From contig JAODUP010000550.1 in the NCBI GenBank assembly GCA_025642065.1, positions 418,241 to 482,240 on the forward strand: DNA of 64,000 nucleotides, given 5' to 3'. The notes below the pieces were generated by a model. The model saw only the letters and a list, made by a program, of their open reading frames with translations, ran no database searches and was not told the origin of the DNA. The position numbers and the translations under genes were made by a program. Source of the stretch: Paralvinella palmiformis. Taxonomy: Eukaryota; Annelida; Polychaeta; Terebellida; Alvinellidae. Positions 44,600 to 55,519 of this stretch are shown here, in pieces (positions within the stretch are counted from its first letter, which is position 1; every line of letters starts with the position of its first letter).

Positions 44600-44800
44600 T
44601 GATGATTGATGATGGTGATGATGATTGATGCTATACGGCCACCTTTGTGCACATGGTATGCTAAACGGGTCGAGCGACCTCCAAATGTAATAAAGCGAAC
44701 TCAAAGATGAAACACCATTCAAATATGCCTACGCCGAGATTCGAACACGGGTGGTAGTGATCTGTGATCCAACACGCTACCGTTAGACCACGGAGGCGCC
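44600..44800 (-). mobile_element. tRNA-derived SINE, full length
   Basis: The minus-strand head is GGCGCCTCCGTGGTCTAACG, box B GTTCGAATCTC, and the body GGAGGTCGCTCGACCCGTTT, ending in a (CATCAT)n-like tail. Probable imperfect target duplication: GATCCTGGATTGGTGA at left (44584-44599) and ATTCCCGGATTGATGA at right (44801-44816). Same family as 17729-17910. Confidence 0.85.
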
Positions 44801-46789
44801 ATTCCCGGATTGATGAAAATACAATGAATAAAATCCATGTTATGTGCTATAATTATTCTGTACAAATCTTAATAAAATATTTAGTCATATAAATTGGCAA
44901 CGTTCTTCCTATTCACAAATAAATAACCCAAATGCATACTCAATATATAAATATGTAATTGTGTGTGTGGGGGGGGGAGTGGGGTGCATGCATTATTTAT
45001 ATATTTAATTAATTACTTATCCCCAGAACGTATTCAATATAAACACACGGTGCTTGTGACATTTTCCTCCTCGACAGTGGACCAGGTTAGATTTATCAAA
45101 CCGATTAACTGTACCCCCGCTGAATAAACGAGCCAATATTTAGATATCAGTCGCCGTATTCGCAGCGAGTATGGGGCGCGCGCGCGCTGGTGTATACGCG
45201 CGTGTATGCGCCTCTATTCGTACATACCCGAGTACTGTCGCAAGCCTAGATATCAAACACGACATCCCAGAGCACAACAACAAAAGATGACAGTCCCTGA
45301 TGCTCGTCCTCAATAACGCCGACACGTAAACAAACATTAACTACACAAACACTATATAAGATAACTAGTCATTGTTTGGATCCGTCTGGATTATTTAGCC
45401 ATTTTACATATTACGTTATATTCCTCGGATCAACATTTATAATATCCATCAGCCTGATACCGCAGACGTATTGCCTATCAGTCAGGTCACGTGATAAATA
45501 TTTAATTTTCGGTGTGTGTGTGTGTGTGTGTGTAAATGTAAATTCAGATGCATGTATGTTTACATATATGGGACGTAGTGTAATGCTGTTAGGGTGTTTA
45601 CGGCCATTATGTATGGATGTGAAAGTTTGCTGTTAAATGCATGTGTACGCGTATCGTTGCCTATGTGTGGGTATGTGTATGTTTGAACATGGTATGGAAA
45701 TGTGCCCTTGAATAAGCTACGTTATAGGTGGGCAGTTGCATGTATGCAAATAAAGATGTGCTGGTGTGTGTGCGGGTCGGTCAGTCAGTCAGTCAGTCAG
45801 TCTGTCTGTCTGTCTCTCCGTTCGTCAGGTTTATGAACCAATGTGTTATCACCTGGCTACATCTAATCAGTCACTCCATACAACAGGTGTCCAGGCTGTC
45901 TATTGTTTTGTTAACATTTCGTGACTCTCGCTCACAATACCTTCGCCATTAGATACTTATAATGTCGCTCGTTTATTGTTACGATGATAGTTTGAAGGTC
46001 ATACGTCATCCTATAAGGTCACACACAACATACACACACGCAGAACTTGCTGGGAGCGTGAAAGGCAGAATATCGACCAATTTTATGGTGTACCTTTGCT
46101 GTTATTATTATTATTATTATTATTATTAAGTATAACATAATAAATGTTTCGGTAATTATGCAGGAAGTGAACACAATATTAATATACTTCACTTTGTTAT
46201 CATCATTACAAAGTCATCAAAAATGTTTCTACCATCAAAGCCCCCCCCCCTCACACACACACACACACACACACACTCTCTCTTGGGTGTGGGGGTTATG
46301 GATCAGCAAGTCAGCTATCAAAAAATTATTATACATAATGTCTAGGCTAGTTGGCGTGCCTGCGTGCTTGCGTTCGTTTATCCTTGACCAAAACGGCCCT
46401 TAGTCGAATCGGACGCAAAATGCAGATTGTGCACGAACTTACAGTACCGGTAATAAAGGACCGACAAATCCAACACCGACATCAACACCAGCGCCACCTA
46501 CACCCTACAAAAACACCCCATACGTTCTCAATTCGGTGTATCCATCCTCCTCTTTGACACCAATGGCCATTGTCGGTGTAGGATTACAATTGACATGGTG
46601 TAGTGGCATCACTTACGGGTTAATATTACACCTGATCATCATCATCATCACATGACCGACCATAAGAGTACCTAGCAAACTTAACATATATCATGTCGCC
46701 TTATGACAACAGGTGTTTGCGGAATAAGGAGACTGACCCGTCGCAAGTGGCTAATTGGCTAAAAACCATAACTTGGCCAGTCGCGCACA

Positions 46790-46820
<31 letters not shown>

Positions 46821-47410
46821 AGAAAATCTTGCCGTCAGCAAGGGCGAAATTAATTCGCCGCTAACCATTTGATAAACGAGCGCCTGGCACGATATGTGCT
46901 TTTAATAATTAATTAGCATCTAATTAAAATCGATCGACCTTGCCCGTGCCAACCCGGCAGTGATTTCCTGCCGTTTTACAATCGATGAATTTTGAATGGC
47001 GTTTTCGATCAGCTGCGATCCATTAGCTTTGTGCTCGGGCACGCCGCTCGGGTGTAATGGCAGACGATGCCCATTAGATTATAGGTAGTTCGCTCCGTAG
47101 CCATTAGGCGTAACGATTTGATCGGCTTGAGATGGAAGCCGAGTGCAGCCTCCCCGTCGCGCATCCGTTGTCCTGTCTTCGCGCCGTCTCTCGTCGCTGA
47201 TCCCTGACCAGGTACGGTCTAGATCCCGGATGCAGCACCTACCGTCATCACCTGTGTCACGCGGCCTTAGCACCTGTATCGGAAATCTGCTGCGCCTACG
47301 GCTTAAAGCTGTGGCATCCATAATAGGAATGGTGAAAACCTATGTTGTTGTTCTATCCAGCCCATGAAGCTCCAGCACCTATCCCACGATAACACTGCAC
47401 CTGTACTGTG
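44801..47410. other. Intergenic stretch with microsatellites and a TAAT-rich block
   Basis: No gene recognised. (GT)n at 45512-45533, (CAGT)n near 45780-45803, (ATT)n at 46102-46130, (CA)n at 46254-46276 and 46794-46820. From 46840 to 47100 the sequence is less repetitive and holds TTAATAATTAATTAGCATCT, ATCGATCGACC and two CCATTAG words, a candidate enhancer. Confidence 0.5.
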
Positions 47411-47413
47411 TTA

Positions 47414-47862
47414 TATTGTCAGCTGTGCGGTAATAAATTGTCACCTGTGCGGTAATAAATTGTCACCTGTGCGGTAATAAATTGTCACCTGTGCGGTAAT
47501 AAATTGTCACCTGTGCGGTAATAAATTGTCACCTGTGCGGTAATAAATTGTCGCCTGTGCGGTAATAAATTGTCGCCTGTGCGGTAATAAATTGTCGCCT
47601 GTGCGGTAATAAATTGTCGCCTGTGCGGTAATAAATTGGCGCCTGTGCGGTAATAAATTGTCGCCTGTGCGGTAATAAATTGCGCCTGTGCGGTAATAAA
47701 TTGGCGCCTGTGCGGTAATAAATTGGCGCCTGTGCGGTAATAAATTGGCGCCTGTGCGGTAATAAATTGGCGCCTGCGCGGTGATAAATTCGCGCCTGCG
47801 CAGTGATAAATTGGCGCCTGCGCAGTGATAAATTAGCACCTGCACAGTGATAAATTAGCACC
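47414..47862. repeat. 22 bp minisatellite, about 20 units
   Basis: The unit is close to CCTGTGCGGTAATAAATTGT plus CA. Variants are ordered: TCACC-type units first, then TCGCC, then GGCGCC, then GCGCGGTGATAA and finally GCACAGTGATAA. One unit is shortened by a base (near 47680). The unit length is not a multiple of three, so the long ORFs across it are artefacts. Confidence 0.95.
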
Positions 47863-48119
47863 AGCCCTGTGAAGCCGCGGATGTTTTGAAAATTTGGAAC
47901 CGGCGTCACACTGTCCTACCACAGTCGTACATTGTTACATCTCTGTATTATGACAGTAGGGTACCAATTATGATGTACCGAAAACGATATTGTGCGCCTG
48001 TGGCACCTGCGATACGGAACTGTGATGATTCCGTTAGGATAACCTTTTTTTATATATTTAACCTGGGCGCTGGCCGAACATTACCCCTAGGGAAATTGGG
48101 TTGATGACGCACAAGATTT

Positions 48120-48235
48120 TTATTGATGGATGAAAGTTTCTTCAGAAAAAGGCAGCACCGGGATTCGATCTTACTACTATGAGGTCTGCACTGAAAAGTA
48201 ATCCACCAACAGTTATTACCGTAGTGCCATGAATT
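48120..48235 (-). mobile_element. Possible tRNA-derived SINE remnant
   Basis: The minus strand contains box-B-like GATCGAATCCCGGTGCTGCC preceded by GCAGACCTCATAGTAGTAA and a weak box A (GGCACTACGGTAATAACTG). It lies between the two minisatellites. The identification is tentative. Confidence 0.45.
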
Positions 48236-48324
48236 AAACATATTATGCGGCCCATTACTTTGAAATCAACAGAATCCTGCGGCATATTACACTGTGGCTA
48301 TCTATGTTGTCATGCTAACACAAC

Positions 48325-48507
48325 ATTATCCTGTGGCCGTCTGCATAATTATCCTGTGGCTATCTGCATCATTATCCTGTGGCCATCTGCATTATTATCC
48401 TGTGGCCATCTGCATTATTATCCTGTGGCCATCTGCATCATTATCCTGTGGACATCTATATCATTATCCTGTGGACATCTACATCATTATCCTGTGGACA
48501 TCTATTA
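48325..48507. repeat. 23 bp minisatellite, about 8 units
   Basis: The unit is close to TCCTGTGGCCATCTGCATTA plus TTA. The first units carry GCCGTC/GCTATC and the last GGACATCTA. Degenerate units extend left to about 48270. It shares the CCTGTGG/CCTGTGC core and similar length with the 22 bp array at 47.4 kb. Confidence 0.92.
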
Positions 48508-48509
48508 GA

Positions 48510-49350
48510 TCACGATGCCATGCCATATACATTACCCTGTATTCATTTATATTCCTCTGTGACCGTTTAAGTTACCTTGTGACACCTGTAACATCCTATC
48601 ATGGTTGTATAAATATGTATTAAAACATCAAAATGTAAGTAGAATAATATGTTGTCTTGTAACAGAAAGCTGGTCGGGGGGGGGGGGTGAATTTGGAGGT
48701 ACGGGGAGAGTTGTGAGTAACCCGCAGTGCTGATTGTCCTAACACTATTTATTTCACAAACGTCCCCCGCCCCCCTACAGCGCTCCGACCATTATTTTTA
48801 GACAACACCCACCCGTTTACCCCCCAAACATCAATATTCCGGATCCAGCCGTTTATGCGATAATCGACCAACCGTTTTCGTTTTTAGCGGTCCTTATCAA
48901 TCGGCATCCAGTCGATACATCAGTGGCCGTTGTACTGTCTAGCCGGCGTCCCCGTCGCTGTACGCGCAGAGTTCACCGAGTCGGCATCAGTAAGAGACTG
49001 GCCGGTCACCCGGATGTTGACATTCGGCCGACCATTATTTATTGATAACTTACGACCGCTCAGGAAGGCGCCGAGTTCGCCTTATTATCGTTAACATTAA
49101 ACACATAAACAACACGACGACAGCCATATTGACTTCTGCTCGCTGAAATGTCCGCGATGACTGACCGATAGGGCGCGTGCGCGTGCCCGACGGTATTTTA
49201 TCCATGTCCGGGCATGCGCATTTGCGAATTCGTACCGTTCACTTTTCTTGCGAGACAAGACTGAAGAATTATCTATATCTGTGTATCTTTAAGTTGTACC
49301 TTTATTGGATAGATGGATGTATGGAATCTTGAATAGATAGCTTGAAGGTA
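48510..49350. other. Unique-looking stretch, GC-richer at 48840-49230
   Basis: No ORF with family features. It is relatively free of repeats apart from G and C runs near 48677 and 48766. A regulatory role is possible but not shown. Confidence 0.4.
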
Positions 49351-49357
49351 GAATCTA

Positions 49358-49359
<2 letters not shown>

Positions 49360-49407
<48 letters not shown>

Positions 49408-49408
49408 C
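49360..49408. repeat. (CA)n(TA)n microsatellite
   Basis: Compound run of about 48 bp in non-coding sequence. Confidence 0.95.
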
Positions 49409-49762
49409 CATGCCTCTATAATTATATTTATTACACGACTGATGTTTTTACCTTCCCAGTTCAAAGCTACCCGATCAACGAGGACTAGTCACGCATTTCT
49501 GCACCGGTTTGTGTGATCTATGTTTCCGGTATATTATAAACATGTATAATAAACAGGTCACAACACCCGAAGTATAACGAATGAGTTGATGCAACGATAC
49601 TCCCAAGGTCAGATTTCGTTATACTGACAACAAAGATGAGTACATATCTAAGATGAAAATATTTCGAATACACATTATATGACACGGTTGAATAAACACG
49701 GCCGTGAACTGTATCATTTGTGGAACTGGATTCACACTCTCATACTTGTGATAAGTAATAGA

Positions 49763-49767
<5 letters not shown>

Positions 49768-49802
<35 letters not shown>

Positions 49803-49806
49803 GCAC

Positions 49807-49838
<32 letters not shown>

Positions 49839-50027
49839 CGCACGCGCGCGTGTGTTACAGTTAATCTGTATAATCAGGTATATTACCTGAAATTTTCAGG
49901 TAATGTCTATTAATTCTCAGTTATCATAACACAAATTAACTGAAAATTTCAGGTAATATCCATATTATATAGATTAACTGTAACACACGCGCGCGTGCGC
50001 GCACACACACACACATACATATATATG

Positions 50028-50062
<35 letters not shown>
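49768..50062. repeat. About 290 bp hairpin built from a compound microsatellite and unique arms
   Basis: The left side runs (AT)n, (GT)n, GCGCACGCGCGCGTGTGTTA, CAGTTAATCT, ATTACCTGAAATTTTCAGG. The right side runs CTGAAAATTTCAGGTAAT, AGATTAACTG, TAACACACGCGCGCGTGCGC, (CA)n, (TA)n. The two sides are near-perfect reverse complements around a centre at about 49920. ATTACCTGAAATTTTCAGGT is itself almost palindromic. No protein is encoded. Confidence 0.88.
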
Positions 50063-50063
<1 letters not shown>

Positions 50064-50219
50064 TGATAACATGTTCCCGAAACACAAGTAATGAAATGGG
50101 TAAATCTAACGAGTGCACCACAAGTTCAACCACGAGCGGTCTGCTAGAACACAATAACTAAGTACAATCACATGGTAATTGGACCCGCAACATGACTAAT
50201 GATAAAACTACATACCGCT

Positions 50220-50981
50220 TGTTGTCCTTACGAGAACAGTGTCACGCCGTAAAGGCAGATGGCACGGTGACTCTCCTGTATTGTCCAAGCGTTCCCGTGT
50301 TCCCTTCATTAGCCGGCCCGACGTACTCTGCGCTGGCGGCAAAGGATATAAATCCCCTCGCAGATCTTTGTATTGCATGGCCGCTACGGTTGCGTACCGC
50401 GATGCGTGTACGCGTATATCTGCGTTCCGGATGGTAGACGCCGGTTTAGGCAACTGTGGCAGCGTACAGCGGACTGTTTCGATTATGAGGATGTGGTCCG
50501 GTGTACCAGCTACCAGAGGTGTGTCACCGTCTCGCCGACCAGTTTAGCCGTATGTGGAGAGCAGCGCCACGATCCGTTTGGTTCCACTTGGCCAACTCCA
50601 AGGCGTCCTCCGTTGTTTCCATCGTAACCTGACTAATATCAGCTGCTTGTACTACCACGACTGTATCGCGGACGACGTGTGGTGTGCAGCCAGACCGGGT
50701 CGCCTCATTAAACATTGACGAGTTCAGAGAGAGTGAGAGCGAGCGAGCGAGCGAGCGAGCCGGGCCCCAGAGAGCCAGACCCCTGGCATACGGCGACGGC
50801 GGCTCGCTTTCCACATCACTGAGCCGGCGAGTCAGCGGAGTGTGTCGGCGGCAGCGGCACCAGCATCCCGGATAGATACAGACAGTGGCTGGCGTACGAC
50901 TTGCAGCATCCACACCGTGTCCGGGCACGATTACTGGGCGAACTATCCATTGCTTCCTTCTCCGCCTAACCCCAGTCTGTA

Positions 50982-51013
<32 letters not shown>

Positions 51014-51330
51014 TAACATCGGCTAGAGCTCAATGGATGTTTCTAGCCAATAATGAAATAAGTTACGTCGGCGATAACGCCATCAAATGGCGTGTCCCCG
51101 GCTTATACCACACGCTATATTGCCGACGGCGGGCCGCTGTTCGTGTACGATGATGCCAGCATCGAGCCGACAGCGCCCCTGACTGTACGCCATAAAGCTT
51201 ATCGTAATGATGACTCGCCTCTCCTGCTCGATTCAACAATCGCGGGACCTGGGAGCTTCGAACTGTTGCTGGAAATCGGCAGCTAGCACGCCCAATAGCG
51301 TGCTACGTCGACGGAGAGATTAGACAAAGG
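50220..51330. other. GC-rich non-coding stretch
   Basis: Open frames on both strands come from composition; none shows a domain or a periodic bias I can recognise. It contains (GAGC)n near 50740-50760 and (CA)n(GA)n at 50981-51013. It could include a promoter or exons of a non-coding or unrecognised gene. Confidence 0.4.
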
Positions 51331-51743
51331 CCGTGCTATATGTACGGTGTGTGTGGGGGGGGTATAAGGAGGATCTGGTTACCGAGAGGGGTAACAGCGT
51401 GTACACGGTGATGGCGAGGTTATGACGTAACAGTTACGGTTGACTTTGTACTGTGATAATTTTGTCGACTGTCGCGGATTATGATCGTTAATTTTCTAAT
51501 AAGACTACTTAGGATGATGGCTTAATGTAAGAAACGTAAATGTATTAAACCGAATGGAACACGGAACTCGAAAAGGCAGATAGAAAAATGGATAAACTGA
51601 TTAAATCACGCGCGCACACACACACACACACACACGCACGCACGCCAATAGTCAGACACAGACATGGATACAGATATAAATGTACGATAGCAATAAATAA
51701 ACCTTCACCATCAATATAATCAACCGTGACACACATTTTTCTT

Positions 51744-51868
51744 GAGTGAGTGAGTGAGTGAGTGAGTGAGTGAGTGAGTGAGTGAGTGAGTGAGTGAGTG
51801 AGTGAGTGAGTGGGTGGGTGGGTGGTGGGTGGTTGGATGGGTGGGTGGCTGAGTGAGTGAGTGAGTAT
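51744..51868. repeat. (GAGT)n / (GGGT)n microsatellite
   Basis: About 125 bp of GAGT repeats, passing into GGGTGGGTGG-type variants and back to GAGT. Confidence 0.95.
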
Positions 51869-52199
51869 TAGTTAATAATATAGATCTGTACAAAACGGTC
51901 TTTTAGTTTCACCTCCATTTGGTTTATCCTTACGACATATAGGAGGACACAACATGACAAACTACAAACAGAGACCCGTATGTAGGCTTAATGGAAACAT
52001 ACTGACACTGTGTACTTAATAAAACATCCACAATCATTAAGACATTCCAGGACGTTGTAGAGAGATTAGGCATAAAACAAAATTATACCAAAACGACACC
52101 AATCAAATGCATTTAATTATGTGGGAACGACGCAATCCGCCGCCAGATTATAGGACACACGAAGGTACAAGAACCAAACGCCCATCATCGCGATGATAA

Positions 52200-52245
52200 T
52201 GATGATGATGGTGATAATGATAATAATAATAATAATAATAATTCC
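52200..52245. repeat. (GAT)n/(AAT)n microsatellite
   Basis: Short trinucleotide runs. A further (CA)n lies at 52417-52442. Confidence 0.9.
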
Positions 52246-52415
52246 ATGGATACTGCTATAATGGAACAAAATCTGGACTAGTTGTAAAAGTCTTTGTTAG
52301 CAAACCGTAAAACATATTTACAGTTCTGCTAACACGCATCAGAATATTGGCGAACAGGTCATTCAATCAGCAATAGCGTAAATTAATAATTCTACTGCAT
52401 TCTAGCCTCGTAGTT

Positions 52416-52446
<31 letters not shown>

Positions 52447-52489
52447 CGATAGAGGCTACACTTTAACAAGAGGCAATTACGGTGAAATA

Positions 52490-52570
52490 TTTATGGCGGT
52501 GAATATTTCACCGACGCCCGATTCCAATATGGCGACCCCCATATGGCGGTTCCAACATGGCGGACGCGAT
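52490..52570. promoter_or_regulatory. Cluster of four ATGGCG motifs
   Basis: Within about 75 bases the sequence has TTTATGGCGGTG, AATATGGCGACC, CATATGGCGGTT and AACATGGCGGAC. ATGGCGG preceded by A/T is the core recognised by YY1-type zinc-finger factors, often near start sites or in transposon promoters. No gene start is evident nearby. Confidence 0.4.
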
Positions 52571-52875
52571 GACTGCGGTTAGCGTGTCATGGCTGGGCAT
52601 TGGCGGTTACGAGGTGCCGCTGAATGCGAGCGTGAATATTTGATGAGTCAGCAGATGTAGTGGTATATCGGACGTGGACAAAGGTTTGATGTATGCTGCA
52701 GGTATAAGAGTGACTCCGATAATGAGTTCTCTGCTGCGCGTTAATATTAGCACGGGTTATCCGAATCGGGGGGTCACGTGATGCCGAGTGACTGTGGGTG
52801 GAAAACGGCTTGTTGTAATAAGGACGGTATAAAAATGGCTTTATTATGAATTCGCGTGCGTGCTTGAACGCCTAC

Positions 52876-52903
52876 TCTCTCTCTCTCTCTCTCTCTCTCC
52901 CCC

Positions 52904-52937
<34 letters not shown>

Positions 52938-52995
52938 CTATCTATCTATCTATCTATCTATCCATCTATGTACCTCTCTATTTATCTATCTATTA
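52876..52995. repeat. (CT)n then (CTAT)n microsatellite
   Basis: A CT run at 52876-52900 is followed by CTAT repeats with small interruptions to about 52995. Confidence 0.95.
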
Positions 52996-53124
52996 ATATA
53001 ATTCTATTAATATATCTATCTATCACACACATCCCTACACAAAACACCACACTTCATAATCAAAATGTTATCCCAATAATGTTGAAGATTATAACTATTA
53101 TTACATTGATACGATAACACCTTG

Positions 53125-53127
<3 letters not shown>

Positions 53128-53175
<48 letters not shown>
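53128..53175. repeat. (TA)n microsatellite
   Basis: TA run of about 47 bp. Confidence 0.95.
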
Positions 53176-53176
<1 letters not shown>

Positions 53177-53525
53177 ATAGAGGTAATGACATGTCACAGT
53201 ATTAACCGCAGTAAAAGCGGCTTTATGGGGATATTAACCCAGATATTTGTACATGTTCCTGGGAGATTGCCCGAACACAAAATGGGCAAATAAGAATGTC
53301 CGAGGGTCAGTTCTTTCTTTCTTTCTAGTAGCCCTCGCTACTACAACATATGGAGAAAGACCGTTTCCCCACAACGAATTGTCACACACACAAGGGACTG
53401 GTGAGACATTACACATGTCTCAGCAAGAAAAGTCGCCACTCTGGATTCAGTCCCCTGAAGAAACGTCCAGAGTTTGAATTCACGGTTCGAGATTCTCTGT
53501 GCCTGTGCCTTATTATACACAGCTA

Positions 53526-53528
<3 letters not shown>

Positions 53529-53577
<49 letters not shown>

Positions 53578-53584
53578 ACCACGC

Positions 53585-53635
<51 letters not shown>
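53529..53635. repeat. (AC)n microsatellite, interrupted once
   Basis: Two AC runs separated by CACCACGCACACGC. The long Val/Cys-rich and Thr/His-rich ORFs over it are artefacts. Confidence 0.95.
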
Positions 53636-53637
<2 letters not shown>

Positions 53638-53779
53638 TACATTTTTAAGTGTAAGCCCATCGATATCGGCTCGCACCATGCTGATGCTACTCTCTGCGCA
53701 CATGCGCATGCTCTGTGAATATTGTTTATTGTCGACAAAACGAAATACACACAAAAAAGGTTTTAACAACGTGCCTTCC

Positions 53780-54102
53780 TAAGGTATTTAAAATAAACAT
53801 TTATATAGCAGGACGTCGACTGTGTTGCATTAGGTATGCCTGTTACGTGGCTTAGATCAATTTGTTTCCCCCTAATACGGATCGGCTTGTAATCATCCCA
53901 CGGTATGGCGTACTCAGCGATTTTGAACAACCCCTTCAGATCCTATACTCCAGATACGACAACAACAACTCTTGACTAGGTGCTGCTGCCTTACTAGATG
54001 AATAATTCCAACATCCCCGAATAGCTGTATCGCGGATGCTAGTTTAGACCGTCTATACCCCCATATCTAGATCGCAGCAGTTATCCGCCACTTTAAGATC
54101 AG
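53780..54102. other. Non-coding stretch, nothing recognised
   Basis: No ORF or repeat signature up to the SINE that follows. Confidence 0.5.
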
Positions 54103-54297
54103 ATGATGATGATGATGATTGGTGTATTACGGCCACTTTTGTGCACAAGGTAGGCTAAATGGGCCGAGCGACCTCCAAAGGTAATAAAGCGAACTCAAAG
54201 ATGAAACACCCCTCAGATATGCCCACGCCGAGATTCGAACTCAGGTGGTAGTGATCTGTGATCCAACGTGCTATCAATTAGACAATGGAGACGTCCT
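54103..54297 (-). mobile_element. tRNA-derived SINE, full length
   Basis: Minus-strand copy of the 17.7 kb family: box B GAGTTCGAATCTC, a body with GGAGGTCGCTCGGCCCATTT, and a (CATCAT)n-like 3' end. Flanks ACTTTAAGATCAG (54090-54102) and ACTTTAGGATTAG (54298-54310) are an imperfect target duplication. The box A region is damaged (TCTAATTGATAGCACG). Confidence 0.88.
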
Positions 54298-54464
54298 ACT
54301 TTAGGATTAGAATTCCGCTTGGTACTGACCGGAAGACGTTTAGACGACGAACTATCAGACTGTTCGTACAATAAACGCTCATTTGGTCATTTAAAGAAGA
54401 CAACTAAAACTGGGGTCGGACCCATAAGTTAATTTGATTCAATGGCTTTGAAATTTAGACTTAA

Positions 54465-55061
54465 AGGGATAGTCCACCTTCATTTCAGATTTTCAGGACT
54501 AATACAGCTATACTCACAAATATCATAAATAATGTCAAAATGTGTAAACGATCACCCATAATATTAAATAATCCAGGTCAAACTGCTGATTAATAAACTT
54601 TTAATGGCCTGTGGGCGCCGCCATTGTGAAGCAAGACAGTGACCGGAAGCTCCTGAATGCTGACGTCACTTCAGTGTATCCGGTTGACCTGAAGTTTGTA
54701 GAGCCCGTACAATAGCCTGTAAACAAGTGTGAGCAAAGCATTATTCCAGAACTAAACGGCATTATCTTGTCAAAATTACGTCATGAATGACATACAATGG
54801 CTCAGATATTAACGCTCAAGAGAAACTATAATCCGTGTCAGTCTAGAGAGCGCCCGTGTGACTTTAGAGCATTTCAGTTTTCTCATTCCTGCCTTCGAAT
54901 CTGGCTTCCCGTGCAGCCAAAATGGCGGCCCTCCATTAATTTGGATTATTTCCCTATATCTATTATATCGGGTATATTTCGTGATTAATAGTATGGAATT
55001 TTTGGTTACTGTTCTAAACATGATATATTTAACAAATATTTTCTGAGGGTGGACTGTCCCT
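54465..55061. mobile_element. 597 bp element with inverted ends and TTAA target duplication
   Basis: The left end is TTAA|AGGGATAGTCCACCTTCA and the right end TGAGGGTGGACTGTCCCT|TTAA. As reverse complements they differ at only two of the first 18 positions. TTAA duplications are made by piggyBac and Kolobok transposases. The ends AGGGAYAGTCCACC are not the CCC-starting ends of piggyBac, so Kolobok-like is more likely (inference). The interior contains GCCGCCATTGTG, TGACGTCA and AAAATGGCGGCC words, which loosely echo the intron-4 foldback element. No transposase is encoded. Confidence 0.85.
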
Positions 55062-55069
55062 TTAAAACC

Positions 55070-55519
55070 TCAGTGTTAGCTTGTTAAAATCGAAATAGTT
55101 TGTCTGTACGGCCGGCCGCATCTTTGTTTAATTTCATATTAACGGATAAAATCATTCATCTGGCTCCACGTGTTATATAACAATACCCGTAGAGCAAGGA
55201 TGTTATTGGCTACATATGTTCCCGTGGAATTTAAGCAAATGCACGGAATTTCCGGCCGTCCACCGATCAAAGTTGTTGCTGAATGACAACGTCGTAACAG
55301 TGTGAAATTAGTACCCGTTTATAAATGGGTAATAATTTTTTTATATACATTAAAAACTGGAATTACTTACTTCAAACATACCCCTTTTTATATCACCCTC
55401 CCCCTCTTCCCGCGGGTGAGGGATTGAGCAAATTCCATTGTCTTCCTGAATCTTATAAGAGAACACTTAAAGAAGACTATGCCAATCGTCAATGTTTTCC
55501 AATGTTCACTTAAACCCTA
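55070..55519. other. Non-coding stretch, nothing recognised
   Basis: A 62-codon ORF at 55325 has no family signature. Confidence 0.5.

Noticed and set aside
47507..47909. Long minus-strand ORFs with a repeating 22-residue pattern
   Set aside because: They are translations of a 22 bp minisatellite; the frame stays open because three units make 66 bases.
47414..48507. CRISPR-like array
   Set aside because: The repeats are head-to-tail minisatellite units without unique spacers, in a eukaryotic genome.
50208..51290. Several ORFs of 80-169 codons on both strands
   Set aside because: They overlap each other in a GC-rich region and contain microsatellite-coded runs; none has a recognisable domain.
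53341..53782. Val/Cys-rich and Thr/His-rich ORFs on both strands
   Set aside because: They come from (AC)n runs.
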